Positions 11,171-22,218 of a stretch of DNA of 64,000 nt are shown here, one piece after another; the first letter of the stretch is position 1, and every line of letters starts with the position of its first letter. This DNA is from Rhodamnia argentea (taxonomy: Eukaryota; Streptophyta; Magnoliopsida; Myrtales; Myrtaceae). The notes under the pieces were generated by a model. The model was not told where the DNA came from, ran no database searches, and saw only the letters and a list, made by a program, of their open reading frames with translations. The stretch is from assembly GCF_020921035.1 (NCBI RefSeq), contig NC_063156.1, positions 434,001 through 498,000 of the forward strand, in the 5' to 3' direction. A program made the translations under genes and the position numbers.

Positions 11171-11400
11171 TGTAACAAGATGAAGAAGAAGGAGAAGATT
11201 TTCTATTTATTTTGGAATTACAATTGTATGTCTACATTTATAATACAAAAAGTGTATGTAAAAAAGGAAAGAATAATAAGATCAATTTAAATCAATTTTC
11301 GATTCACAATTCATCCCGGAATATCATGATTTATTCCTTGCAATCTGCTGCCTTTCCATGATTGACCAGGATTAGCATTCAATCTGCATATATGTCAACA
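11171..11400 (-). repeat. Copia LTR, left (3' LTR)
   Basis: 230 bases, TGTAACAAG...TGTCAACA, matching the right LTR except for its inserted MITE and about a dozen substitutions. Confidence 0.92.
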
Positions 11401-11411
11401 CTCCCCCTCAA
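11401..11411 (-). other. Copia polypurine tract
   Basis: The minus strand reads TTGAGGGGGAG directly before the 3' LTR (TGTTGACA). Purine tracts at this place prime plus-strand DNA synthesis in LTR elements. Confidence 0.8.
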
Positions 11412-11775
11412 GCTGGTGGCTTATATATATCCAAGACGCCTAGCTTGCTCAATAGATATGCATGTTGTCTCTGACACAAGGCTTTGGTGAAAATATTCGC
11501 CGGTTGTTTTGTGGTGTTAATTCCACTTGTCTTGATTATTCCTTCCTGGATTTTTTCACGGGTGAAATGACGGTCCACTTCTATATACTCTGTCCTCTCG
11601 TGAAATATAGGATTCCCTGTGAGTTTGATTGTCGCATCGTTGTCACAAAATAAGGTAGTTGGTCCCTTGACTTGAATACCAAGATCTAAGAGAAGTCCTC
11701 GTAACCGGACTATTTCCCACACGGTCTTGGCCATTGCCCCGTATTACGCTTCGGTTGATGATAGGGATACAGTAG
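11408..11775 (-). pseudogene. Copia RNase H C-terminal part
   Basis: The minus frame holds WEIVRLRGLLLDLGIQ, TTLFCDNDATIKLTGNPIFH and ERTEYIEVDRHFTREKI, the typical CDN..A..NP.FHERT(K/E)HIE.D.HF block of Copia RNase H, ending at the polypurine tract. It is cut upstream by the hAT-type MITE at 11776. Confidence 0.88.
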
Positions 11776-12415
11776 TAGGGGTGAGCGGTTCCAAGTTCCT
11801 TATAGGTTTCACCTGGAACCTAGAATCTACCCCGTCGGAACAGGTTTCTCATTTTTTGGAACCCGAAACCTACCTATCATATCTTGGAACCTAAAATCTA
11901 CCATGTCATAGGTTCTAGGGTCGGTTCCAAGGTACCCGACAACCTATCAATTTCTTTTATTTTCTTTTATTTTTTCATTTTTAGTTAAGCAAAATGAGAG
12001 TGAACGCTACAACATCTAAGAGAAAGTAGAGGTGAGTATTTTAGGCTCTGTACATGTGACATTTAGAACCCGAAATCAATCCATTGGAACACATTTATCA
12101 TTTTTTGGAACCCGAAACATAAAAAATTGTTTGGCTCCAAATTATACACTCATCATCGGATGCCATATAACATTGTATGATTGTGCAAAAATATATATAC
12201 CAAGAAAAATATAAAAATTTATTTCAGAATCTAGGGTCCGGGTTCCGGGTTCTAGGTTCTAGGTAGTGGAACTTGGAACCTATTCGTTGGAACAGGTTCT
12301 TCAATTTTTAGAACCCGGAACCTACCCCGCATGCCTTAAAACCCGGAACCAGAGCGGATCCTATAGGTTTTGGTTCTAGGTTCTCGATTCTACCCTAGAA
12401 CAATGCTCACCCCTA
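11776..12415. mobile_element. hAT-type MITE inserted in the Copia pol region
   Basis: Inverted ends TAGGGGTGAGC (11776) and GCTCACCCCTA (to 12415) fit the hAT terminal consensus. Flanking 8-bp repeats TACAGTAG (11768-11775) and TACAAGAG (12416-12423) match at 6 of 8 positions. The inside repeats GGTTC(C/T)AGGTTC and GGAACC motifs in both orientations, with no coding sequence. Confidence 0.8.
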
Positions 12416-13931
12416 TACAAGAGGGTGTTTCTTGGTTTTCCACGAAAGTAGGGATTTTCCTAGTTTAATGCAAAATCCAGTGATCGATCTTCAACTCTTC
12501 GGACATGTGGTATAATCGGTATCGCAATAGGCAGTCATCTCCATATTGCAATCTCGAGATAAAAGAATACCCAATCTCGGTGACTTCTTTAGATATTTCA
12601 CAACTTTTAGAGCAGCATTCATGTGAGATAAATTAGCTTCCCCACCAACCTCTGATAACTGGATGGATCTTCGAGCAACGAATCATTAATTTCGAATGAT
12701 ATTCCCTCATAATATTCAGCTGTGGTCAACCTGATATTTGCTCAATAGGAATAACAGGTGGCTTACATCTTGACAATCCGGCCTCTGATATGATCTCCAA
12801 GATGAACTTTCATTGGCTAAGAGAAATCCCAAAATCTAAGCGAGCAATTTCTATGCCTAGAAAGTACTTGGGTGGTCCCAGGTCTTTGATATGAAAAGTA
12901 GAATGCGGATATTCTTTCAAGCTTTCTATGGCCAAATCGTCATTTCCCATGATAAGGATATCATCCACATAGATTATCATATATATACATGACATACCCT
13001 TTTTCCACGTGAACAAGGCATAGTCATGCTTCGATTGTGTAAAACCTGCTCCGGTGAGAGATGCTGTGAATTTTGCGTACCACTATCGCAAAGCCTACTT
13101 GAGCCCATATAAGGATTTATGGAGACGACATACTCTAGACTCCCCCTGTCTCCGTAATCCTTCCGGAATGACCATATAGATTTCTTCATCAAGATCGCCA
13201 TGAAGGAATGTGTTGTGAACATCCATTTGATGCGGCTCCCAATCACGGACGGCAGCAACGGATAGGAAGGACCTGACAGTGACATCCTTAGCTATAGGAG
13301 AGAAAGTTTCGTGGTAATCAAAACCTTCTTTCTGCGTGAACCCCTTGGATACAAGGCGTGCCTTGTATCGTTCGATTGACCTATCAGCCCTGTATTTAAT
13401 CTTGTACACCTATTTGCACCCAATTGGGTTATGATGATGGGGTAATGGCACTATATCCCACGTGTGATTGTCAACTAAGGCTTTTCATTCGCGCTCCATA
13501 GCCTTACGCCAACGTGGTTCACGAACGGCTTCGTGATATGAGGTTGGTTCCCGAACCTCGGAAATACGGCTGACGCAACACTTATGATCCGGGGATAATC
13601 GCTCGAAAGATACGTAGGACGAAATAGGATATGGAGTACCTGCTGTATAGGATGAAGTACATACATAATCCTTAGTCCATGTGGGGGGATGGATAATCCG
13701 GCCCGATCGCCGTGGCGCAACTTCCTCGATCATAGGAGAGAGAGATCTTTCAGATTTAGAGTTATCCGCGATGTCCGAAGAGAAATGTCCTCTAAATGGC
13801 AAAACTTCTTCCTCGGTGGGTGGAGTGAAAGTGCCAATGTGGCTGGTTGAGGGAATGTCATTCTCAATCGTTGGAAAAATAGTTGGTACATTCGTCGGTA
13901 TAGCCATTTGATATTGCGCGGTTGGCATCAA
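12416..13931 (-). pseudogene. Copia reverse transcriptase and linker remnant
   Basis: The minus frames contain the RT N-terminal blocks [59 protein letters not shown] and HKSLYGLK, followed in another frame by the catalytic YVDD block (MIIYVDDILIMGNDD). A frameshift lies between the two near 13010-13100. The 13475-13931 part is the integrase-RT linker (RRSGRIIHPPTWTKDY is the usual R.S.R...PP.W..DY motif). Not functional. Confidence 0.88.
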
Positions 13932-14144
13932 CTCTTCTTCTAGTAAGAACTTGTTGTTTTGTGAGGACGATTCTGTGTTGTCAATTGAAGATTCAATCTC
14001 CTGGAAGGGGAAAACTTATTCATGAAAGATGACGTCTCTGCTGAGAAAAAAATCTCCAAAGGAGGGGTCATATATACGATATCCCTTTTGCAAGGTTGGA
14101 TATCCCATAAATATACAAGGACAAGCACGTGGATCTAGTTTATC

Positions 14145-14579
14145 TCATGGACCCACATTTGTAACATAGCAAAGACACCCGAAAACCTTAAGGTGATTGG
14201 TTTCGGGCTTCCTACCATAGAGCAATTCAAAAGGGCTCCTACCACCGAGAACTCGAGTAGGCATGTGATTAATTAAGTAGGTAGCTGTGATCACACAATC
14301 GCCCCGGAAAGTCTCAAGAATGGAGGCTTGGACTTTTAGGGCACGAGCGATTTCAAGAATATGATGATGTTTCCTTTCAACAACACCGTTTTGTTGAGAG
14401 GTGTAGGTACAAGTACTCTCATGTAAAATTCCATGGGAAGAGAAAAGATCTTCACAGTCATGATTGAAAAATTCTCTCCCATTATCTATTCGAATTTTTT
14501 GAACAGATTTTCCAAATTGATTTTTTGATACTAGGAGAAAGATTTTCAATTTAGAAAAGACTTGATTCTTCGATTGCAT
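14145..14579 (-). pseudogene. Copia integrase core, second half
   Basis: Reads FGKSVQKIRIDNGREFFNHD, GILHESTCTYTSQQNGVVER, KHHHILEIARALK and PTRVLGGRSPFELLYGRKPE, typical of the Copia integrase catalytic core and the region after it. The first part of the core lies in a shifted frame near 14580-14750. Confidence 0.88.
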
Positions 14580-15319
14580 TAGAAATACCCATGTAGCTCA
14601 AGAAAAATCATCAACAATTGTAAGGAAAAATTTGGCCCCATCACGGGTTGGAGTATGATATGGGCCCCAAACTTCAACATGTATAAGGGCAAAAATACTC
14701 GTTGCGCGAGTATTGCTTGATGGAAAAGGAATTCTTGATTTGCTAGGGGGCAAATTTGACATTGAGGATAGGGATAAGAAGCACTATGCCCAAGACGCCG
14801 ATGAAGAATGGAAACTTTATTATTGGAATTACATAGTGATTGCCCTTTATGGGAAATATGAGGAAAAGGAAAATTCTTTGGGAATGTAGTCCAGAAATAT
14901 AGCCCTTCTGAAACTTTACCCAAGCCCATTGGTTTGCCAGTCGAAAGGTCCTGAAATAGACGGTTATCATAATTGAAAAGGACCCGACGGGAATTATCCT
15001 CACATGCCCTAGAAATAGAAATGAGATTGAATGTAACTTGTGGGACATAGCGGACGTTTCGAAGTGTAATGTGGGAAGCGAGTTCAACTTTGCCAATTTT
15101 TGTGACGGGAGTGGTGTTTCCATTTGGGAGTCGTACAAATGTGGATGAATCGTGTTTTTCATAAACAAAGGAATGTAGACTATCATCACAAATAATGTGA
15201 TCACTAGCCCCTGAATCAATCACCCATGCAATATTCATAATTGAGTTCATCAAGCAATAGGAAATACCCGAGAAGCTAGCCTTTTTGTTATCCACTTCCA
15301 TGAGTTTTAGAGCTCTCAT
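14579..15319 (-). pseudogene. Copia protease and GAG-pre-integrase region
   Basis: WVIDSGASDHIICDD is the aspartic protease active site (DSGAS). VRLPNGNTTPVTKIGKVEL and LRNVRYVPQVTFNLISISR follow, then the pre-integrase stretch ending near the zinc-binding HRRLGH motif. The frame begins here without upstream gag. Confidence 0.88.
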
Positions 15320-15491
15320 TAGTTGCTGGTATTGTTCATAAGATACCGGCTGATTGACCCCAACAACTTGATGTACCGTTGAATTACTATTGTGACACTA
15401 TCATCTGTAGGCTAAAACTAACCTATCTCACGACGGTCTAATCCCAGCTTAGGATCAAGGTTTGCGGAAGCTAGGTTTAGGATCGTGGAGC

Positions 15492-15503
15492 GCTCCGATA
15501 CCA
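15492..15503 (-). other. Copia primer-binding site (tRNA-iMet type)
   Basis: The minus strand reads TGGTATCGGAGC directly after the 5' LTR end. It matches the common plant Copia primer-binding site TGGTATCAGAGC, complementary to initiator tRNA-Met, with one mismatch. Confidence 0.85.
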
Positions 15504-16260
15504 TGTAACAAGATGAAGAAGAAGGAGAAGATTTTCTATATATGTTGGAATTACAATTGTATGTCTACATTTATAATACAAAAAGTGTATGTAAAAAAGG
15601 AAAGAATAATAAGATCAATTTAAATCAATTTTCGATTCACAATTCATCCCAAAATATCATAATGGGTTAATGCCACGGAAAACCCCAAACCGGTACACTT
15701 GTGACAAATTTACCCCAAATTATTTTTTTGACCACATAAAACTCCAAACCGGTATACCTGTGACAAATTTACCCTAAACTGGTACACATGTGACAAATTT
15801 ACCCTCCGTTAATTTTCGTTAAATTTAAGCATCAAACTGTTGATTTGGTGACACGTGACAGTTGACGGGTATACCAGTATGGAGTTTTGACCATCCGCTT
15901 GTCACGCATTTATCAATTTAAGATTTTTCGTGATATTAAATCAATTTAATCGGGGTAAATTTGTCACGTGTGTACCGGTTTAGGGTATTTCGTGGTCAAA
16001 AGAATTAGTTTATGGTAAATTTGTCACGGATATACCATTTTAGGATTTTTGGTGGTCAAAAAAATAGTTTGGGGTAAATTTGTCACAAGTGTACCAGTTT
16101 GGAGTTTTTCGTGGTCAAAAAATAATTTAGGGTAAATTTGTCACGGGTGTACCAGTTTAGGGTTTTTCATGGTATTAACCCTATCATAATTGATTCCTTG
16201 CAATCTGCTGCATTTCCATGATTGACCGAGATTGGCATTCAATTCGCATATCTGTCAACA
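15504..16260 (-). repeat. Copia LTR, right (5' LTR), interrupted by a MITE
   Basis: Same ends as the left LTR. The length difference is explained by the insertion at 15664-16181 and its 9-bp target duplication. Confidence 0.92.
15664..16181. mobile_element. Mutator-type MITE inserted in the Copia 5' LTR
   Basis: The ends GGGTTAATGCCACG and CATGGTATTAACCC are inverted copies. They are flanked by a perfect 9-bp duplication TATCATAAT (15655-15663 and 16182-16190), as expected for Mutator-like elements. The uninterrupted LTR at 11171 shows the empty site (TATCATGAT). Inside, a module of about 60 bases containing GTACACxTGTGACAAATTTACCC is tandemly repeated in the left arm and again, inverted, in the right arm, so the whole element can fold on itself. 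No coding sequence. Confidence 0.9.
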
Positions 16261-16549
16261 TGTTGACACTTTTCAAGTTGTCAATAGTTTTTTCATCAAT
16301 TACTTTCGTTGATCGCCAAAATCTATTTTTACTGACTAAGCAAGTCACTTGCCGATTATAATCAAAAGTTTTTCATTTTTTAGTATCAAATGTATATGCA
16401 GCAAATATCTGTATGGCACGGCCTTTTACAATTTTCCATTTTAAAATTCACATTAGTAACTGATGGAGTCACTGCATATATAACACGTGACCACCAAGTT
16501 GGATGGTCACGATATTCGACTAGCTAGCGATGCATGAAATTTGATGATA

Positions 16550-17650
16550 AGTATAGGTATCAAAATGGGTTAAAAATACATTTTTAATGCATATTTTATG
16601 AGTTTGGTCATACATGGGTTAGTCAAGTTTCAATAAATGAGTTATCAATAGGTTTGAGTCGTAACTTTAATGATATATGGGCTTAAATCGGTCTAAGGAC
16701 AAACCTATTCGCAACTCATTTAGGTTAAAAATATTAACAACTGAAGAAATATAATAATAAAAAAAAGAAACAGAGAACTCTGTTTCGCCAGAAATGCCCT
16801 TGTGTCGTTGGCGATGTTGCCCACGGTGGCCGATCTTGCCAGCGGCTTCGCCAGAAATGACGTCCTGAATTTTGCTTAGGACATCGCGGGTGAAGAGATC
16901 GCACTCCGAGGCCGGCGCATCTTCATCCCCTTCTTCATCATTTTCGAGCTGTGGTTGTTGCTTATTACTGGTGCGAGTCCGTCGATCGAAGAACTAGGAG
17001 TTGGGAGGATAAAGAGGGTAGAAATTCCCCCGGTTCCAGACAGAAGAGGCCTGCGACATCGTGCTCGTGTAGGTTGATTGGGAAAAGCGGTTGGATAATA
17101 GCCGGCGATTGGATTTGAGGCTTCGTGGGAAGTGAGTAGGGCTTGATTCAAAGAGGATGTCAGGGAGCTTCATGAGCTCGTTCTTGCGTCGCTGGTGGTA
17201 CTGGTACGAGCCGCCGACGCACTAAGAAGGATTGCGATCGGAGGTGGAGTTAAAAGAGACATTGGAGGCAGAGAGGATGTGAGGGAGCTTGGAACTAGCG
17301 ATAGTTGGGGATTGCAGCTGGGGGACGGAGGGGTAGGCGGATGGAGGGCAGCGGCGGCGGCGGCGGCGGCGGAGTAAGAGGAGGAGCTTAATTTTTCAAT
17401 GTTTTCTTGCATGTGATTTTGAAGGACAAAAAGTTGGGATTTTTCAATGTTTTTTCGATGGGCTGTTTTTTTTTTTTTTAAGGACGTGTTAGATGGATGG
17501 GTTTGAGTTGGATATGGATGGATTGGGTATTGGTCATCTAAACTATTTAGAAAATAAATAGGACGACATGACTCAAATAGATAAATTTAGGTCAAACTTA
17601 TTAGTGATCCACCTAAATCCAACATAATCCGCCTTCAATAATAAGTAATT
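16550..17650. mobile_element. Non-autonomous element carrying a captured gene fragment
   Basis: AT-rich flanks (16554-16760 and 17480-17640, with GGGTT and TTTAGGT words of hAT-like MITEs) surround a GC-rich core at 16790-17400. On the minus strand the core shows gene-like frames, including a proline/serine/alanine-rich piece (AAAAAAAALHPPTPPSPS) and, in another frame, an acidic piece followed by ECDLFTRDVLSKIQDVISGE. I do not recognise the donor gene. Terminal repeats are not sharply defined, so the boundaries are estimates. Confidence 0.4.
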
Positions 17651-18900
17651 TTGTGGCTCAGTAGAATCCATATAAATCTGTACGTCTTGTGTTTTATGAT
17701 GACTCTTAAAAGGGTCGATCACTTTTCAAGATAGAATTTGAAGAGAAGATGCCCATCTAGGACTGTCTGATTTGGTGGATTTGGTGAAGGTTCCTCCTAT
17801 GCTGATGTTGATCAATCATTCGTTTTTGTGTGAACCGTTTGTCTCTTGAGATATGTGAAGATTTTTCCGTCCATCCGAAGATTGGCCAATATGTCGCACG
17901 AAAGTTGGCCCGACTCGATTGAGATTGTTCTAGAGTGACCCATACCGCACTTAATGAGCTAATTTGCCTATAAATGAGATCCAACATTCTCGGGAGATAT
18001 GAGAGAGAAAGAACAAAGAGAAATGTCCCTTTTGACTCGAGTATATTTTCGTTTCCATTGGGATCGAATCCTCCTTGATTTGGTAATCCGACATGATGCT
18101 TGCGGTTTCGAAATTATCGCGGGAGTTCCTAGTTTTGATTTTTTTGGCCATCGTGATCGTCCTAGAACTTACGTTTAGGCATGAACTTTGAAGGGTAAAA
18201 GTTTAAGGTTGCAAATTCGAACAAATCCTGTGATTTCGAGTCTAACAAAGCAATTGACCAATTGGCCCACGTACTTTTCTATATATTTTTTTTTTTGGAA
18301 CTATGGATAAACAAATTGTCCACGTCTGCATTTAAAAAGAATAACCCAATTTGTCATTTTTTTATATTTAAGCCACTAACAAGGGAAATATCGTGGCAAG
18401 AGAGGGGGCCGCGATTCTCTGACAGTGGCCAGTGGCCACTTGATAAAAAGTTGACCTTCTTGCCCTTCGGATGGGCCCCACCAAAGTAAAGAATGTACGC
18501 ACACAAAGCAACTTCTGTCGTGACGGAATTTGCGCATCACGTAAAATTCAAATTATTGACCCCAGGAGTCAAACTTCAAACGCACATGGCTTTTGAATTC
18601 CGCGACACAATCCACGTCCTCAAACCCACGCCCCACTTTAGTCCACAAAAAAAAAAAAAAAAAAATTCCACGCCGCTTTCTTATTTTATTTCCAAAAAAA
18701 AAAAAAAATTCCTATATTTAGGCTTTAAACTCAAACCACTCCTTCTAATCAGATCATCAAACTTAGAAGACGTAGAGTTGAATCTTTGAATTTGTGGAGC
18801 TTTCAAATTAAAACCCCGCAACTACCGGTTCGAATTAGTTGAAGCTAACGCACCATTTGATGTTGACGAAAAGCCATATATCGCCGCTAATGAAATTATG
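17651..18900. other. Intergenic, no gene seen
   Basis: AT-rich, with poly-A tracts near 18646 and 18696. Short frames on both strands show no domain. Confidence 0.5.
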
Positions 18901-18904
18901 AAAG

Positions 18905-19240
18905 AACAACAAAAACAAAAAAGTCTTAAATCTATTGTAATTATGCTAATTCAGTCTTTAATATTTTTTTGTCAATTGAGTTATAAATTTTTTTACGGTT
19001 ATATCGATTCAATTCATCCGGTCAATTTTAGCAACGAATCGTTGACATGGACACCGGCGATACCGACGTGAACAATTCTTAATAATATTTCATATTTCTA
19101 GATTTTTTATTTGTTTTTTATTTTCTTTTATTTATCTTTTTCTCCTCTTACTATGGCCGGCGACGATTGCTGGGCCCTCGCTAGCCGCGACGGCCTCGAT
19201 AGTCCGGGTGAGGGCAGCCTCGCCGGCTGCGGGCAAGAGA
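18905..19240. repeat. Partial Mutator-type MITE of the AAAAGTCTTAAAT family
   Basis: Begins AAAAAAGTCTTAAATCTATT, then TCAATTGAGT, GGTCAATTTTAGC and a GC-rich core of GCCGGCGA/CTCGCCGG words. The same order is seen at 22219 and 48731. The right half is missing, so this is a truncated copy. Confidence 0.5.
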
Positions 19241-19367
19241 ATTGGAGACATACCTTTTCAAGCGAAAGTGCACTCCACCTTCGCTAAGCCTAATCACTCC
19301 AACCCTCATAGAATAGACCATAATTTGTTGGTATGTAGTGTGAAAGTTTAATGATATATAAATATAG

Positions 19368-19585
19368 GCTCCGTTTGTTTCGCAAAAATATGTGATTTGA
19401 AAAATATTTTTTGAAAAACGATCGATTATAACTCATGAAATATTTATATCAATTGAAGAATGTTTTCATTGTCGAAAATAGTCATCTTCGTGGATGATGA
19501 GAATACTTTTACCTTATTCATTATTATAAACAATATAAAAGATAATTTTTAAGAAAATATCTTTTAAAATAACCGCGAAATGGAC
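19368..19585. repeat. Short MITE, GTTTGTTTCG family
   Basis: Starts GGCTCCGTTTGTTTCGCAAA and ends near AACCGCGAAATGGAC, which is loosely inverted to the start. The right end is uncertain. Confidence 0.4.
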
Positions 19586-20166
19586 GAAGTAGAAAGATGT
19601 CGCGGTTGAGTAAGCAAAGTAAAGACAAAGGGTACGTGCGTGCCTATCTTTCATTAGTTCAAACTTCTTTCTATAATCACTGCACCCCAAGTCAAGCAGC
19701 CCACTGTTGGAGCGCCACACACAAAAAGTCAAGCCCGCAACTTATTTTTCCTTTCCGAATTTGCCCAACACAACGTGATTAATATTTTAATCCCCCATTG
19801 GTGGTGGGGTTATGATCCTGAGTTAAATAATGTCGTTCACTTGACCGCCTCTCATTAATTCATGTTCATGGAAGATTTGACAGGGAAGCACCCTTCCTGG
19901 AAGGAGAACGTCCGTGCCTAGTGGCATCATCGTGACATGACATGACATGGTCCCCACTCCACAACCAAGCCAAGTTGTAAATTTGGACGAGGAAGACGAC
20001 AGGATAGCGTTGAAAATTCCAACAAGAGGATCACTGTTGGAGGGTAAAGTGGAGGGATTAATGCGGAAGGATGCTTCCCAACTCCATCCAGGAAGGCTCG
20101 ATGAAACCCCATCCGGGCCATCCCCCCCTCTCTCTTTTGATCAAATTCCGCAGATTCTCAACCCCC

Positions 20167-20174
20167 TTTATAAT
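20167..20174 (+). promoter_or_regulatory. TATA box of the group IXb ERF gene
   Basis: TTTATAAT lies about 130 bases before the chosen ATG at 20299. It falls after the in-frame upstream ATG at 20071, which argues that 20071 is not the translation start. Confidence 0.6.
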
Positions 20175-20298
20175 TCACCCCACCACACTCCCCTTCTTCC
20201 ACTCCACCATTCAGACTCAAATCTTCTCTCCTCTTCTTCATCTCCCGTCTTTCCACGATCTTGAAGAACACCAGAGCAGAGCTCAAACACAAATTCTC

Positions 20299-21153
20299 AT
20301 GGCCTCACCACCAGAGCAGAGCTCCACCCTGGAACTCATTAGGCAACACCTCCTCAGCGACTTCACCTCCGTCGACACTTTCCTCACCAGCCTCGACGCT
20401 TGCGCTTCCACCATCGCCCACGCCGCCTCCCCAGCCGCCTCCGGTTCCAGCTCCCCCCAGACCTCTTTCAGCTTCGAACCCAAGCCCGCCCCTTCCCTCT
20501 CCAAGCCCCCCCAGCCATCTTCGTCCACTCTCAGCTCCCGCCGCCCGGCCATCCACGTGGCGGTCCCTGCGACGAGCTTGCAGGCGAGGTCGGGGACCAA
20601 CCTCCAGGCCGAACCGTCGGTTTCCTCCGGCGACGAGGGCGGCGGTGGCGCCGACAAGCACTACAGGGGCGTGCGGCGGCGGCCGTGGGGGAAGTTCGCG
20701 GCGGAGATACGCGACCCCACGCGCAAGGGGACGCGCGTGTGGCTGGGGACGTTCGACACGGCGGTGGAGGCCGCGAAGGCCTACGACCGAGCGGCGTTCA
20801 GGCTCCGCGGAAGCAAGGCCATCCTGAACTTCCCGCTCGAGGCGGGGCGCGACGCGATGACGACGCCGTCGCCGCTGACCTCGGCTGATGCTTCTCGCAA
20901 GAGATCGAGAGAGGAAGCCGCGGAGAGCCCCGAGTCCGAGACGAGCACCGGCGGCAGTTACAAAGCGGTGAAGAAGGAGGAGCTCACGGACGCGGCGGGC
21001 GGCAGGGAGATATGCCCGTTGACGCCGTCGAGCTGGAGGGGGTTCTGGGACATCGGGGAAGGGAATAAGGAGAGCATATTCAGCGTCCCCCCGCTGTCGC
21101 CGTTATCATCTCCGCATCCATGCCTCGGCTATTCTCAGCTCCTGGTCACATAA
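20299..21153 (+). CDS. AP2/ERF transcription factor, group IXb (ERF5/ERF6/ERF105-like)
   Basis: 284 residues, intronless, from the ATG at 20299. The same frame is open from 20071, but the TATA box at 20167 and the family-like N-terminus ([11 protein letters not shown]) favour 20299. One AP2/ERF domain at about 121-180 ([20 protein letters not shown]...[11 protein letters not shown]) keeps the GCC-box contact residues of the family. The C-terminal motif [18 protein letters not shown] matches the conserved SP-containing end of ERF5/ERF6/ERF104, which in Arabidopsis is phosphorylated by MPK3/MPK6. A KR-rich patch (RKRSREE) could be a nuclear signal. Expected role: ethylene-, wound- and pathogen-responsive activator binding AGCCGCC. 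Arabidopsis IXb and IXa genes are often neighbours, as here. Confidence 0.95.
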   Translation: MASPPEQSSTLELIRQHLLSDFTSVDTFLTSLDACASTIAHAASPAASGSSSPQTSFSFEPKPAPSLSKPPQPSSSTLSSRRPAIHVAVPATSLQARSGTNLQAEPSVSSGDEGGGGADKHYRGVRRRPWGKFAAEIRDPTRKGTRVWLGTFDTAVEAAKAYDRAAFRLRGSKAILNFPLEAGRDAMTTPSPLTSADASRKRSREEAAESPESETSTGGSYKAVKKEELTDAAGGREICPLTPSSWRGFWDIGEGNKESIFSVPPLSPLSSPHPCLGYSQLLVT

Positions 21154-22218
21154 GGAAAGACCAAACCAAAGGTGTTATTACATCATCGATTTCAAGAACT
21201 CAACTAAAGCATTTGCTAAATCGGGGGGAACTGCCGTGGCCCAAAATCCAAGAAACGAAAATGGAAGAGAGGGGAAAGCTTTGAGTGGTCTTACTTAATT
21301 CCTTCGAATAGAGTTCGAGATTGAGTTATTAATTTAGTGTGAATATGGGAGAGGTTGTGGTTAGATGTGGTGTCGTGTTTGCCATGGAAGGCTAAATGAA
21401 TTTGTTCATTCGTTGATTAAGAAATAATCTGGAGCTGATTCTTTGTCAATTTCAAAAGCAAAAAGGGGAACTTGATGAAGGAAAGCATGGCTCCATATGA
21501 TTGCTGTACGCTCCACTTTGAGCGATTCAAGTTTCAGTCGGGTCGAGCTCGCTTTGAATCCGCGCTCTTCGCTAACATTTCTCACGTCAATCAAGCTTGA
21601 CTCGACTCTAATTATAAAAGGGGGCAAAAAGAAAATCACTTTGCCGTCATTATGTTTGCACGAAGTTGCGTTGTTTACTGGGAAAATCACTTGTTGGGAA
21701 GATCGGTACAGGATTACCAGTAAGAGCAAATTTTGCGTGGCCACCGTAGCGGAAACACTGTAACGTAATGGCTATTGGATATTTGGAAACATCTCAATAG
21801 CCGAGACGTCTAGGTTTGCCGATGTTCATTTGGTTCGACACTAGAACGATTAGGAACGAGAGATGAAACATCTTAGTAGGCTAAGACGTCTAGGTTTGCC
21901 GATGTTCTTTTGGTTCGACACAAGAACCGATTAGGAAATAGAGAAAATCCATCGCCCTCCTCCTCCCCGATCACTATCGAGGCGATGGTCGAACATGTCG
22001 TCTGAGAATAGCGGGCTGCTGTTGGACTTTGCATCGCAACTAATGCATGTTCATGCATCGGGAATGTCTTACCTTTCTAAAACAACAGCAGGACGGACAC
22101 TGATTTTGAATCACACCCCAAAAGCTAGCTAATAATATGGGAGGGCCTAAAACCATAAAAACCAAGTCAAATACCTTAGTTACAATTTGGATTGTACAAT
22201 CTACCATGCTTCACAATT
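21154..22218. other. 3' flank of the IXb ERF gene and intergenic
   Basis: Contains a direct repeat: about 70 bases around AGACGTCTAGGTTTGCCGAT occur at 21803-21855 and again at 21883-21930. No gene recognised. Confidence 0.5.

Larger units (their letters stand above)
11171..16260 (-). mobile_element. Copia-type LTR retrotransposon, minus orientation, gag deleted
   Basis: A complete outline is visible: LTRs starting TGTAACAAG and ending TGTCAACA (11171-11400 and 15504-16260), a near-perfect 5-bp target duplication (TGTCG before, TGTTG after), a primer-binding site next to the right LTR, a polypurine tract next to the left LTR, and protease, integrase, reverse transcriptase and RNase H remnants in Copia order on the minus strand. 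Only about 185 bases separate the protease region from the primer-binding site, so gag is essentially missing. The pol frames carry stops, frameshifts and a hAT-type insertion. The LTRs differ at about 13 of 230 positions by eye, which suggests a moderately old insertion. Confidence 0.9.
7404..16400 (-). mobile_element. Decayed Ty3-type LTR retrotransposon, split by a Copia insertion
   Basis: Two diverged direct repeats (7404-8045, and 10767-11170 continued at 16266-16400) flank minus-strand gag remnants. In both repeats, blocks such as ATGACAAGGAATTTAAAG, CATTTAAATTG(T/C)AAGAA and TTATTGAATTTAA occur in the same order. The right copy is interrupted exactly by the Copia element at 11171-16260. 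No pol is present between the repeats, so it was deleted early. Boundaries are approximate (within tens of bases) because the copies are old. Ty3 assignment rests on the gag fragment. Confidence 0.55.

Noticed and set aside
15504-16260. Reading the right Copia LTR as a separate longer LTR type
   Set aside because: The extra length is fully explained by the MITE with its 9-bp duplication.
20071-20298. In-frame ATG at 20071 extending the IXb ERF protein by 76 residues
   Set aside because: A TATA box lies at 20167, after this ATG, and the family-like N-terminus begins at 20299.
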